A stretch of DNA of 60,000 bases from Owenia fusiformis (taxonomy: Eukaryota > Annelida > Polychaeta > Sabellida > Oweniidae). Position numbers and translations under genes: made by a program. The stretch spans positions 3,453,318 to 3,513,317 of the forward strand of contig CAIIXF020000012.1 in NCBI GenBank assembly GCA_903813345.2, read 5' to 3'. This document shows positions 1 to 12,744 of the stretch, in pieces. The number at the start of each line of letters is the position of its first letter. Within the stretch, counting starts at the first letter, position 1. The notes under the pieces were generated by a model. It was not told the origin of the DNA. It worked only from the letters and a program-made list of their open reading frames with translations, and searched no databases.

Positions 1-2634
1 TGTGAAAGTTTCAGCTACCATATTCCTGTTATAGGGAAGGTATTTGAAAAACATTTCGTAAACGTCAACATATATGTATAAAATGGATGCACCTATGTAT
101 CATTTGGATTCAGAACGGTAACAAATGGATGCTTTAATAAATTATACTTTTATCATGATGATTTATTTACTGATGGACAACTGGCCAGATTTTCTTTGTA
201 TCCATTGTTTGGATAAACATTCCTCATTCAGTAAAGTAATTAGCCACCCCATTACAAGTAGTCTAAAGGCACCTTCATGAAAAATTGAAAATACTATATA
301 TAAACCCATCAACTGGAAAATGCCATTACAGATGAAATAAAGGACCCACGGTCCTTTGCTCATACAGTGTAGAACCTACAGAGGAATGTACATCCTGATT
401 TACAAACAAAAGTATTGGTAAATATGAGATCAATTAAAGATGAGTCCTTTGTTGTTGGTTCAGATATGATTTGTTGTAGTCAAAAGAAAAACTATGAATT
501 TGACCTAGATTTTGACCTAGGCCTTTTAGTGTTCAAATTTTGAAGGAAAGTAGATTTTGAGGGACGGCTTCTATTGTAGATTCTTATTAAGTTGGCTGCA
601 TCCAAGCTGTATCTAGTGTTGTGTTGTTACAATTGATAATTTTCTCAAGCCCCATTGACTTAACATGGGATACCAAAATAGCGATTTTTGAGATTTCAAA
701 ATGCCATAACTTCCGAACCGGAAGTCGGATCAATTTTACACATATTTCATAACTTATACATTGAATTCCAAGAACTTTTTATTGTGACCTACTTTTCGGA
801 TGCCATATTTCAAAACGGTAAGAGTGATCAAAAACAACTTGCCTGTAGGGATTAGCTTTTTTCCAAGGAACATGATTAAAACACGGAGCAAAAATATTCA
901 AGGACGACTGAGAAAATTGAAAAAAATGACAATTAAAGTACTGGATTTGACCTAGTTCTTGACCTTTGACGGACGAACGGACCAACGGACGGACGCCTGG
1001 TCGATCCCATAGTCTCACTGTGTGGGCCAAAAACTATAGTTTTATCGCTGATACTGTTAATTTGAAAAATGGGTCGATAACATGTAATGATGATAATGAA
1101 AATGTTGAAATTAGGTACGCTAATGAAGTGAATTCAGAGCAAAAGACCCATCGACCCACTCGAATACCCACAAATCAAGTTTCATAGCCTTGCCAAAGTC
1201 GGTCTATTTTACTTATCTTGATTTCTATTATGACCGCCTTGTACCCAAGAGAAAGCCATGTGCTTTACCGACCCAATGTTTTTGTCAGTAAAATTTGACA
1301 AATCAACGACAGCCCTATATTGCCGGACTAGGTCTTCGTGCATTTCCATCGCGAATTCAGTTATGATTTTGAATCAACATTGAATTGCATGATTTCATTT
1401 AGACGAGTATTAATGACTGCTTACATTCCAATGTACATTTAATAACATAATATATTGTAACTCTCAAGAAACACTCGATCAGATCATTGAATTTCAAGTC
1501 CTAGACGGGTAGTTTGCTTTTTTATGCAGGTCAACCTGATAACGTTTTGATTGGTCAATCAGCCTGAAGTCACACGTTGTGTCCATGTCCATATTGTCAA
1601 TCAATATGGTTTTGCGATACCCTTAGGTAGCCTAGGTATTATGGGAATCTCGGAACCGCTGAATAACTTAGCATAATATCAGCGATGATACATTGGATTG
1701 TACAAGGTGGTAATAATTCAGGATCAGATAAGTAAATAAATACCGACTTGGGCAAGGCTGCCAGTTTGAGAGCCATTAACATTGCTTGAAGGTGACAATG
1801 AGCAGCCAACAGATGGACCATCCGTAAATCTTGATGATTTTGTCAGCTCAGCTGAAAGAGCGTCCAGATTCCTTGAAACAAATGACCATCATTCAAGAAT
1901 AGTATTATCTATTTACAATTTTTTGAAATCGTGGTAAGTGGAATTTTTCCAATTACCAATATAGCATTATTATTGTTTTCGGACACTGTGGATTAAAATA
2001 TTAAAAATACACACATTCAAAATGATTCAATTGAAACCTAGCCAGTCTGTTCAATGAATCCAATCAGAACGTCTACTAATCCACATGATACATCATAATT
2101 AAATTGCTTTTTTAAAGCTGATATTTCATACCATAACTCCAAAAATATTATAGAACGCATTGTATTTGTATTTTACTTCACACAGACATATTTGTGTATG
2201 TGAAATAATTATATTACTTGAAGTTTTTATTCCCCATTACAAGGTAAACCTATGGCAAATTATACATACCTTCTCACAGCAATGAGCGAGATGATAAAAC
2301 TGGGGTCGAGTGAACTCGTTTGAGTTATTAATTCTCTGTAATAATATCAGAGAATGTGTGTTTATAGCGTAGCTTTGGTTTTGTAAATCAATGAAGTATG
2401 ATATACACGGATGAGTAAATATAGATTATTTAAACAGAAGTGCAAAATTCTTCCATTGAAAAGTACAGAGGCGGGTACTCACGAAACATTACATCTGCCT
2501 GACTGCATCCACATAGATCGACTAGCCATAGTGTTATTTACAGTTGCCTGAAAAACGATGGTGTATAATCACCAAGTAAACACTGTTTACTAAACAGGGG
2601 TCTATTATTAGCCACACTACCACATTTTTCCTTA
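1..2634. other. Non-genic AT-rich DNA
   Basis: No open frame here looks like a conserved protein. A degenerate GGAC/GGAN tetranucleotide tract lies at about 969-995, inside text resembling the short degenerate repeats seen elsewhere in the window (hydrophobic 'gccatatttcaaaacgg'-type units). I see no RNA gene or promoter. Confidence 0.5.
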
Positions 2635-3046
2635 AAGATACTCTATTGAGACTTCTCTGTGGCATTTTTTCTTTATTCCTTTTTGTTTTGAATTTTTAAC
2701 ACCATAACATTAACTAACTACTCAATATGCAACTTTTCACCACGTAGAATTTTAAAATATTAAGTTTGAAAATTCCATTTTTATAATGGAGCTCAATGGG
2801 AAAAACTACATAATTTGAATTATTTTCAAACGTAGCGGTGCGATTTTGATAAAATTGACAGATATAATAAATATTGGTAAGACGAAATGTTTGATGAAAA
2901 ATGAAGAAAATTCACCGTCCTGGTTACGCAAACTATAGAAAAATCTGAAATAATCATAAAAACCTGTAAAAATAGATTGAAGGGGGTGATATTCATTTCT
3001 AATGTGCCTTTCACTACTACAGGGTAACCATAATTTTGGTACTGAT
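2635..3046. repeat. Dispersed repeat R1, copy 1
   Basis: About 410 bp that recur in the same orientation at 8597-8993. Both copies start near ACTCTATTGAGACTTCTCTG and run to the CTACTACAGGGTAACCAT end, differing by a few substitutions and a small indel. The short ORF inside is not conserved in frame between the copies, so this is a non-coding interspersed repeat of unknown class. Confidence 0.8.
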
Positions 3047-3539
3047 TTGATTTTTCAATGAAAATCATTTCTATAGTGTATAGTCAGTTTAAATAATACA
3101 ATTGCTATATTTCTTTACTGAACAGTGCAATCATTTATTTATTTATCAACAGTAATGCAAACTACATATTATACAGTTAGTAAAATATTAAAATAATTCT
3201 ATTAAAATTAAAGCATTGAGATGATACTTAAATAATTACATATTATATTGATAGGCATATTATATTATGGATTTAAGCCAATGACTCAATGCATTGTAGA
3301 TGATTAAATTTAACATATGTCCTGATTCTAGACTATGAACGAGGGTGGTAGTCCGAATTCAAAGCCTAGACTAGAAGACATAAGTGAATTGAAGCATCCA
3401 CTATTCATTGAATCATGTGCTTTAATTCAATTTCACACATTGCAAAATATTTTTTACAATTTCACTTAACAGAATGATATTTTTTCAAAGATATGTTGTA
3501 CTTTTAGAATCATTTGCTTCAAAGAATTGAACTATGGCG

Positions 3540-3850
3540 GCCTTTACTCGTTATTTTACGATTTTTGCTGTAACTCGAAAAGTAGTCGAGCGATTTTGTT
3601 CATATTTGGTATATGAATACTATAAGCATGGCACACTGTCTTTTGAAAAATGGCCGTCATTTTAACGTATTTTACTATAACTCAAAAAGTAGTAGAGCGA
3701 TTTTGTTCATATTTGATGCGTGAATACTATAAGCGTGGCACACTGTCTAATGACACTTTTGGTAGAAGGTGGCCATTTTGAAAAATGGCTGCCATTTTTG
3801 CTGTACACTTTGTTTGTAAAAAAATGCCAGCCATGGCTGTTCGATGGGAT
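3540..3850. repeat. Short tandem repeat, unit about 106 bp
   Basis: Units carry the phrase GAGCGATTTTGTTCATATTT followed by a GAATACTATAAGC(A/G)TGGCACACTGTC block, starting near 3566 and 3672, with a third partial unit carrying AAAAATGGC(C/T)G. The tract ends before a GGATGGACGGAC run near 3886, the same kind of tetranucleotide tail seen beside other arrays in this window. Confidence 0.65.
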
Positions 3851-4973
3851 TTGCTACACTTTGGTGTTGCTGTTGTCTAGTTGAAGGATGGATGGACGGA
3901 CAAATGGAGGGGTCTCTATAGCTTATCCCCTAATCTTCGTTGGATTGAACAATTGTGAATATGGTTTGTTGGACAAATAAAACTGATTGAATGTCTAAAA
4001 GCAAATAATGAAGTGGTAATTTATTTAAAATCATTAAAATCTCAAACATGCTTGCTTTGGTCTAGTCACTTAATTCCTAAATGTCCCGTAATTAGTATCT
4101 ATATACCTTATTAGATGCAGTGAAGGAGTTAAATCATTGGGATATAAATAAATCATGCAAAACATATTTTGTACATATTTCTCATCATTTAGGGTTACCC
4201 AGTAGTTTACAAGCTGACCTTTGCAAAATATATTTCACTTACTATCCTCATTCGCTATCACGCTATCTAGTTTCTTTCCAAATTGGCCTGAATTGCCTGG
4301 TTTATTGGTTTTAGCGAACCGTCCATTTCGTCGAACCATCATTTTGCTAAGGTTGTTTGTGATGAATATACAATATTCAGTTACATATAACTGTACAGCA
4401 ACTTTATGCAAGGGAATGTAATTGTGTGAGAGCACATAAAGTACACGAAGTATTGACCCACTTGTCTCAGTGAATCTTATAAACAGTGCATAAAGTTTTT
4501 TCTATGCAATGATTGGCTCACAGTTACTTATAGTGTAAATTATTTTATTTCTATACAGTGTGGAATAGAGTGTATAAACTTTTACAGTTTCAAGCAGGTT
4601 TTAGTGTTTTCTGACCAATGATATATTCAGACGTATTCATTTCACGATTATGTAATACTGACCTACATATCTGTATAGCATATCTTTAAATAGGCCAGAC
4701 TGTTACAGTATTTTCTAACCTCTCTGGCTCTGTTTGTTCGTTTGTCTGTTTGTTCGTGTAATAAAAGACGGTCACGCCACATTTTACGTCTTGTTGCTTA
4801 CATAGCATGTAAGTTATTATCTACATTTGATCGCAATGTTATTTATAAATCGTCAATTATTATTGAAGCATATGTGTTTGATTTCTCAACGATGCGTTTA
4901 ATGTTCTCAACGTTCTTTTTATATTAATCTATCTTGACATTAATGCTCGTGATTAGATTTTTTCATATGACTG
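3851..4973. other. Non-genic stretch
   Basis: Overlapping short ORFs occur on both strands, but none has recognisable composition, motif or splice context. I see no repeat copy of this segment elsewhere in the window. Confidence 0.4.
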
Positions 4974-6212
4974 TTGATTCGCTCGATTACGCTTGCAACA
5001 AAATATCGTAACCTCGAAGGTCGAGTTTTCTTTTTTTCCTATTCCACGCTTTGTAGGCAAAATTCCCATGATATTTTTATAAAAAATGTGTGTCTTTAAG
5101 AAAATGTACACCTTTGCGAACAAATACATGTAGTTCAGAAGACTTCAGAATCGTCGTTTTAATACATCACTTAAGTTACGTAAACGGATCTGCATACCTA
5201 ACCCATCCCTTTTAAGTAACTTAGATGAGGTATTAGAGAGATTTCGCACATAAGTGAAAGTACAACTTATACGTATACGTATAGTTTAAAGGGTCATGTC
5301 GAACTATTACATTTACTAAAATCAATTTTAAACATAACTATTCCCGTTATAGAAAAGCTCCATCAACTAGAGACTGTGAATGTACTGTCATCTGCACGTG
5401 TAGATTATGCACATTATAATTAAATGCTTGCTTCCGTGTCCTAGTTGTTGTAGTGTATTATAAACACGATCCTTTAAAGTGAGTCATGATTCTTTAAAGT
5501 GAGTCATTACATAAACAAGTTGATTATTTCAATGTTTTCATGATCAGTATAAGTTCAGTGAACTTACAAAACGGTATATTTACGTAGATGATAACGTATA
5601 CAGTTGGATCTCCGTATAAAGATTTGCCTACATGTGTGTGGAACAATTGACCGCAAGCATTTTTTGAAATTAATTGGCTGGGTGGGAACAGTATCCAATC
5701 AAATACTTTAACCATCAATTTGAAACACCAATCAAACCAGTAGGTTCTAGCAATTCCTGGAAACGACCCATTCAGTAGCTCAACATATGACATACAGGGT
5801 GTTTCATAACGAGCATCTCCAAAAGTCAATTTGAGAAGAGATGGTTCTATAACATATGTACTATATATGAGCCTATTTTATTCTAGACAAACACATTTGG
5901 ATCAACTAAACATGCTACAATTCAAGAAAGTACAAATGGCATCCCTTTGACCTGTATTTATTACAGTCCGAGAAGATCTTTCTTGACGAAAAGCCCACAT
6001 TATGAAACACCTTGTACGTTTACCTATAAGTATAAGTATACGTTATAAGTTGTTCTTTCACTAGGTGCGAAATCTCTCTAATGAATCACGATTCTGTTGT
6101 CTTCTGAACCCCAACAACGCGTGGAATACGGAAAAAAGAAAAATCGTTCCTTCGAGGTTCCGACATTATGTTACCGAAATGGTCACCAGCGTAATCGAGC
6201 GGATCCCCTGTG
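4974..6212. mobile_element. Long-TIR (foldback-like) DNA element
   Basis: The two ends are inverted relatives. Shared blocks, in order from the left end and from the right end reversed, are CGCTCGATTACGCT, AACCTCGAAGG, a T-rich run, ATTCCACGC, TCAGAAGAC and GAGATTTCGCAC. The arms cover roughly 4974-5290 and 6014-6212 with moderate divergence. No transposase frame is visible inside, so it is non-autonomous. Its centre carries a smaller nested inverted-repeat element. Confidence 0.6.
5791..6018. mobile_element. Nested small MITE with ACAGGGTGTTTCATAA ends
   Basis: The left end reads ACAGGGTGTTTCATAA and the right end reads TTATGAAACACCTTGT, an imperfect 16-bp terminal inverted repeat about 225 bp apart. 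No coding capacity is seen. The ACAGGGTGTT head is shared with the palindromic element at 14244, suggesting related ends. Confidence 0.5.
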
Positions 6213-8596
6213 ATAATAGGGCAAGACTATTTTATATTATTTGAAACGCTTTTTAACACTTTTTAACCAAATTGTACCAGCCCCGAGATCCATGATTGCA
6301 TGCGGTTTCATAAGTGAAGATTTCAGTGTTATCATTTTCATTATTTTCGAAAAATTCATAAACATTTGACCATGCAATATTAGATGTCTCTCCTGGACAA
6401 TCAGTAATGTCACAATAAAAAGCTCTCCTTATCGGGGGTAGACCTTTCCCTGACATTTCCCTGACATATCTTTGGCCCTTTTGACATTTCCAGCACTTGG
6501 AAAATTAAATCAATTTCCCTGACATTTGCAGGTGTGTGCGAACCCTGGAAATATCCCAATGGCTCGCCCTATGAATCGCTAGCACAGATTGAATTGATTA
6601 TTGTTTCAAAATGGTGGACGAAGTGTTTGATTAGATAATTTTCATATTGACCCTCTTAAAGAGGCAACAAGGCCTGTACATAGAAATTTTTTACTTTTTC
6701 TGAATTTTTAAGGCAACATTTGGCTTAACATCTTCTTTTATTCATTTTTTCTTAAAATGTATGGATAAACAATAAAAATTTCAGCATTATATAAGCAGTG
6801 CAAATTCAGTTCAAAGCTTCTATAGAAGGAGTCCAACTTATAGATTTTGCATGGCAAACGTGCAAAAGTCAATGTTTTTGCTATAAATCAGGCAACAATG
6901 GTCTACACGACCTGTAATAAATAGGTATAAGGGGCGTTATTATCACAACACTGACATTGCTCACTTTTTAAAGTTGTTTCAATGCGTTATACAAAAAATA
7001 ACCCCATTGAAATATCTAAAATAAGTATTCTTGAATTACATTTTCTTTCACTGGACATATTTTAATTTGCATTGCATTGAGATACATAAGGGTGATATGA
7101 AAATTGAACCACGAAAACAGATATACTTTAAGTTAAAGGGAACTTTCTACCATACCCGCCATGCTATCTGACCCGAACCTGCTCGCATCTGCGTTATTAC
7201 GCAGAGACATAAACGTATACACGAGGAAACGATAGGAGCTAACCTATATAATCTCTGTATACATTTTAACTTTAATTCATCTTTACAAAAATACAAAATA
7301 CCTGTATATTGATTTTTTGACCTTGACCGATTCTTGAATTGAATCGAATTTGTCCAAAGGTCTTGCAACGTAAAATACCTAAATATTTATCTTTGACCTT
7401 GGGATGACCTTGTACAAGAAACATTAATGCTGACCTCGGTTCATCTAATCATAATTCACCAAGGGCCATAGTATAATCAAACGCAAAATACATAAACATT
7501 GATCGTTCACCTTTGAATGAACTTAACTCTGACCTTCGGAGACCAACTTACTATACGGTTAAATGGTGTAGAAGGATATGTCCCAACAGACAGACAAAAT
7601 GACAGACAGACCAAACATGCTTTATAGTAGGTCTCGACATCTCCTTTTGCCCTCATACTTGATGGGCCAGTGAGCGTTCTACTCAGGTCAGAGGTCAAAG
7701 TCATTCTAGGTTAAAGGCAGAATCAGACATATGGGGGTGACAAAATTACAAGCGAAATGTACAATTGACGTACCAATCTATTCCTTACAATCTCAAATAC
7801 AATATCTCACAAAATGTTTGCGATATGTTAGAAATTGATGAAGTTATAATAGATTAAAAGTGCAAAATTGTTTAAATTCTCCCAAAAAATAAGTAACCAT
7901 TCTTATAGAAAAATACACATTGTTGTAAACTCTTTAGTTTCCTGAAATAAAGTTTGCACTTTGGGGATTTTTAGAAATAGGCATGAAAAGGAATAACATA
8001 AGCCAGAAATATTCTAAATTTGAAACAATTTTTTGTTAAGACTGCTTGCTAGATCTGATTCTCTCTTTAAAATGTCAATATCTAGGTTTACGCGTTTTTT
8101 ACCCTTGGTCTGAGATTCGACCCTTGATGAAAAATATGCAAAATATCAATATCTAAGTATTTGGTGATTTAAAGTCCTTTGGGCTGCTGTGACCCTTGGC
8201 AACCAATGATAAGGTGAACTGAGTTCAAGGCCAATGTTAATGGGTCAAGTTTGTTTCAAGATCAAATATTAATATCTAAGTATTTGGCGTTGTAGGGACC
8301 TTGGGGGCTACAATGACCCTTGGCGACACATGATTAGGTGACCTAAGGTCAAAGTCAATGTGTTTTGGCCAACGTCATTTCAAGGTCATGTCTAGGTATC
8401 TGTTTTCAACAAGTTCATCTCAATTAAAAAAATCAGTAAAAGTCAAGTTATCAATACAGGTATTTTGCATTTTACGGAGACTACTGCCATGTGGGGATCC
8501 TTGGTGATCCACTCGCACATTTAGATTTCTAGTATTTGTAAAGATGTTTAAAAGTTAAAATGTATACTTACCATGAACTCCTATCAATAGATTTGA
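6213..8596. other. Non-genic stretch with nuclear-receptor-like GACCTTG motifs
   Basis: No convincing gene. Between about 7310 and 8420 there are many TGACCTTGG/AAGGTCA hexamers in direct and inverted order, probably part of an old dispersed repeat rather than a regulatory array. A (CAGA)n-like tract lies near 7587-7610. Confidence 0.4.
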
Positions 8597-8993
8597 AGAG
8601 ACTCTATTGAGACTTCTCTGTGGCATTTTTTTCTTTATTCCTTTTTGTTTTGAATTTTTAACACCATAACATTAACTAACTACTCAATATGCAACTTTTC
8701 ACCACGCAGAATTTTAAAATATCAAGTTTGAAAATTCCAATTTTATAATGGAGCTCAATGGGAAAAAACGACACAATTTGAATTATTTTCAAACGTAGCG
8801 GCGCGATTTTCTTGAAATTGACAGATATAATAAATATTGGTTAGGCAAAATGTTTGAAGATTCAAACCATCCTGGTTACGCAAAATATAGAAAAATGTGA
8901 AATAATCATAAAAACCTGTCAAAATAGATTGAAGGGGGTGATATTCATTTTTAATGTGCCTCTCACTACTACAGGGTAACCATAGTTTTGGTA
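8597..8993. repeat. Dispersed repeat R1, copy 2
   Basis: Direct-orientation copy of the 2635-3046 repeat, with the same order of blocks and a short deletion around 8850-8870. Confidence 0.8.
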
Positions 8994-10232
8994 ATGGTTT
9001 ACTTATTTTAAAAGCATCTTTCAGCATGTGTATCAAGCACAAGTAATACAATAAGTGAGTTATCATTAATTGGAATGGTATTATTGTATTCCTCAGCAAT
9101 GACGACAAAAAGGTAAAAATCGATCATATCACATACTAGTTCTTACCATCAGATCAATCGATTATAATGCATTTTAAACAATATGGCAATAGATCTTCAA
9201 ATTCAAGAATTGAGCTAAAATGTAAGATAATAAATAAATTGTTAATCCCTTATAACTGTATAATCCCCTTCTCCGAATCATACTGAATTATGCTTATTTT
9301 AGCTGCTGTAGTTTAGGTCACCTGATGAGATATTCAGTAACATGCTAAATAATCACTCGTAATAAGCAATATGAATTCTTCAACACAATCATTTTCAACA
9401 GCTTTTCAACACAATCATGATATATGATACATAGTATGGGGACATTGTTGTATGTCTGCCTAGGGGGGGCCATACTTTCGGGACACCCTGTATATATGGT
9501 TTATCAAGAAGGATCATATGATTCCTTCTCGAGAAACCGGATAATTTATAAACAATGACAAAATTAGAAAATATGGAGCATAAGGAAGGTAATGTATGGA
9601 CACAGTATATGGGATGTATATGGGGAATATGGCAAGAACCTCAATATCATTTTACCAACATGCTATTAGTATCATATACCTAATACCACAGTGGTATCAC
9701 AGTGATCATGGTATCGAATGGTGTATATTTATATGCATGTGAGTAAAAAGAGATATCCTTAAATCAGTGTTGATTTAAGATATGGATATATATTTTCTTA
9801 GTTGTTTTCATTTACCAGTAATTGTACCCTAATATTGCACCTTGCTCCCGAGGTATTTTGAGACTTTTAACAAAACAAGGTTCAAAACCAAAGTAAAAGT
9901 TATTTGTATGACATGTATACATACATACATATGATACATGGATAACTTTTTTGCAACATGAAATGTGAGCACATATGGTGCATATATTGGAAGTTATACA
10001 GCAAGTAAGGTCACCCCAAAAAGTGGGTGGGCAAAAAATTAATTTTTCAAAATTTTTTTCTTCCTCAATATGCAAGTTGAGATGTTGGTGTTCCATATGT
10101 GTATTACCTATATATGGAAGTATCACCATGATTTTTTTCATGACTCTTGGATGAAGCAATTCAGAAATATATACATTATAATATAATATTCCATAACACG
10201 ACATATTTTTGTGAATTTGGGAGGTAAATTGA
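8994..10232. other. Non-genic stretch
   Basis: A 207-codon minus frame lies at 9812-10435. It is rich in Cys, Phe and Ile and runs antisense to a Lys-rich plus frame, so I do not accept it as a gene. A single GGGACACCCTGTATAT end near 9478 resembles a MITE terminus, but I cannot find its partner. Confidence 0.4.
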
Positions 10233-10523
10233 CAATTGTTGGCACAAAAAAGCATTAAATATATAAGCACAAGTGCCAGAGGGAAAGGACCAAAAGTAGT
10301 AATGGAAAAGCAAGAAAAATCAAACTCTAAGTGCATACCAGTCAAGAAAAACAAACCCCATATAGACCAAAACCATGATCTAACGTGCAAAGAAACAATG
10401 TTTAATACCCCCTTTCCCCCACCATTCAAGAACAAATATCACAATCCAAAACCGTTGACCAAGGGACATTTCATTCATACTGAAAACATTCCAATACATG
10501 TTGAAGAAAAAATTAGAAATTGA
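10233..10523 (+). CDS. Lys-rich ORF fragment, unknown
   Basis: An open frame of about 96 codons begins after a TGA at 10230, with no ATG near its start, and ends with TGA at the edge of the 635-bp tandem duplication. The product is basic, with Lys, Asn and Pro clusters and a PFPPPFKNK stretch. I recognise no domain. It could be a transposable-element protein remnant or an exon. No splice sites or relatives in the window decide this. Confidence 0.2.
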   Translation, partial: QLLAQKSIKYISTSARGKGPKVVMEKQEKSNSKCIPVKKNKPHIDQNHDLTCKETMFNTPFPPPFKNKYHNPKPLTKGHFIHTENIPIHVEEKIRN

Positions 10524-11146
10524 TAGTCAATACTCATAACCTCAAAAATAGTTGTAGATATAAGTACTCATACAACATAGGGCATTCAGTCTCAAATGAT
10601 GTGGGATAGATAAAATCCAGTCTCCAAGTCCATAGGCGTTTCAAAGGGTCAACATCCATTCACAAAAGCCGTCGCCATAATCCATAAAACACAATTATTC
10701 ACAATGGTCATCAGAAGAAAACTATGGCTGGTTTCGATCCCTATTTCTCAACCATTAATGCCATAGCCGGGATCCACCTCAAAAGGTGCCAAGTGAAAAT
10801 TGTGAGTTCATTGCCAATGTCTCAAACAATTCCTACATATTTCAGCATCTCAAGTGGTAAAACTTGAAACTTCGAAATTAATGATTTTTCAGCAAAAGTA
10901 GATTTAAATACAGTCTGAATCCTTTCCCTAAACTAATACAACATTCAAACATGGAAAAACTATTCCAATATGGAGAAATTATTTTTTCCCTAACACCCCA
11001 GTCACATTTCCTACGGCGACCTTGCGGTCTATCATTTCTGCGGCCAGTAACATTTCTACGCTAGCCGTGGAATTTCTGCGCTCTTATACTTTTGCAGTCG
11101 CATTTCCCACGGCAGCCGCACGGTGAATTTTAAATTTCTGTTGATG
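10512..11146. repeat. 635-bp tandem duplication, first copy
   Basis: Starts at ATTAGAAATTGATAG and continues for 635 bases before the same sequence begins again. By eye the two copies are identical. The copy ends 153 bp inside the left end of a Harbinger-like MITE, so the duplication breakpoint lies within that element. Confidence 0.9.
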
Positions 11147-11781
11147 ATTAGAAATTGATAGTCAATACTCATAACCTCAAAAATAGTTGTAGATATAAGT
11201 ACTCATACAACATAGGGCATTCAGTCTCAAATGATGTGGGATAGATAAAATCCAGTCTCCAAGTCCATAGGCGTTTCAAAGGGTCAACATCCATTCACAA
11301 AAGCCGTCGCCATAATCCATAAAACACAATTATTCACAATGGTCATCAGAAGAAAACTATGGCTGGTTTCGATCCCTATTTCTCAACCATTAATGCCATA
11401 GCCGGGATCCACCTCAAAAGGTGCCAAGTGAAAATTGTGAGTTCATTGCCAATGTCTCAAACAATTCCTACATATTTCAGCATCTCAAGTGGTAAAACTT
11501 GAAACTTCGAAATTAATGATTTTTCAGCAAAAGTAGATTTAAATACAGTCTGAATCCTTTCCCTAAACTAATACAACATTCAAACATGGAAAAACTATTC
11601 CAATATGGAGAAATTATTTTTTCCCTAACACCCCAGTCACATTTCCTACGGCGACCTTGCGGTCTATCATTTCTGCGGCCAGTAACATTTCTACGCTAGC
11701 CGTGGAATTTCTGCGCTCTTATACTTTTGCAGTCGCATTTCCCACGGCAGCCGCACGGTGAATTTTAAATTTCTGTTGATG
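11147..11781. repeat. 635-bp tandem duplication, second copy
   Basis: Second copy, apparently identical to 10512-11146. It runs on into the full-length MITE. Such identity means a very recent duplication, or an assembly artefact of one locus. Confidence 0.9.
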
Positions 11782-12214
11782 ATAATACTTTTTTCATTTT
11801 ATTTACATCGGGACAATTTATAAATGTTATTCGTAGTGCTATGATGTAATATCAATTGAAAAGTGATCGTGAAACATTTACAAATAATGATTCAATCTTG
11901 TTGAGCCAGTTGATTTCTACGGGGACCTCAGAAATGAACAAATAGTATAACTCCAAGTTATAATTTCTACGCCTTCCCTGCGGCCTGTAAAAATCTGCAT
12001 TCTCCGTACGGAGGCCGCAAGGCGAGCGTAGTTTTTCTACGCAGTTCTTTCAGAGCACCTGACATGTAATCGGGAGGTTGTGGGTTCGTTTCCCACCAGG
12101 GTGGAGTGTCTTTTTCACATCAGCCCTTAGCATAGGATTTCATCCTATGTTTTCAGATTAACTAATGATCTGCGGTCGACTTGCGGCCGCCGTGCGACAA
12201 ATGTGACTTGGGTG
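11629..12214. mobile_element. PIF/Harbinger-like MITE (CACCCCAGTCACATTT ends)
   Basis: The termini are inverted: CACCCCAGTCACATTT on the left and AAATGTGACTTGGGTG on the right, flanked by TAA and TTA. A 3-bp TWA target is typical of PIF/Harbinger elements. The interior is unusually GC-rich, with CTGCGG/CCGCAG and CTACGCTCGCC-type motifs. No transposase is present. Relatives form a chain at 31487-32667. This copy is about 95 bp longer than those because it contains a tRNA-like insertion. Confidence 0.75.
12038..12150 (+). repeat. tRNA-like (SINE-type) insertion inside the MITE
   Basis: The segment includes GGTTGTGGGTTCGTTTCCCACC, which resembles a T-arm with a polymerase III B box (GGTTCGNNTCC), preceded by an A-box-like TCAGAGCACCTGACATG. 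It is absent from the related MITE copies at 31.5-32.7 kb, so it is an insertion. A full cloverleaf is not obvious. A tRNA-derived SINE fragment is the likeliest reading. Confidence 0.4.
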
Positions 12215-12744
12215 TTACCCAGTCAAAATTCGGGTAGGGGTACCTAGGAAGTGAAATTTCATATTTGTCCATTACTTCTATTTTCCTATATTTTAATATG
12301 TTGCCACATACATATTAATTAATAAGGCAAACCACGTTTCAAAACTATTGCAGTTTGTCATATGCCAAATCACCAATTGACTGGCCTAATACATTTAAAT
12401 TGACTTGTCAGCATAAAACTACATTGTGCCAGAGCATAATAAACTTCACTAAGCAGATCGGCCATGCATAGATACTTTGTAATCCTATTGTTACGAAAGG
12501 CACCCTATTGTGCTCTTGTTTTTAAGAATGAATGACCGTCTGCAGTCACTGACAGATTGAGGTGCTTCCACAGGTCAGACCCCCTATGATTTCACCTTTA
12601 TTATTTAGTATTGACATTATTGCATAGTTCAAACATAAAATGAGAGAGGGTCCTGACTGCGGAAGATATACAATGTGAAAGTTAAGTATAGTAAAAAAAA
12701 ATTTAAAAAGAGGCCGTATTGGATCTGCCATACACCAAGGCAAC

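Noticed and set aside
7310-8420. Array of nuclear-receptor response elements
   Set aside because: The TGACCTTG words are scattered at irregular spacing in diverged repeat DNA; nothing ties them to a promoter.
9812-10435. 207-codon minus-strand ORF
   Set aside because: Cys/Phe/Ile-rich composition typical of an antisense frame, with no domain, and it overlaps a more protein-like plus frame.
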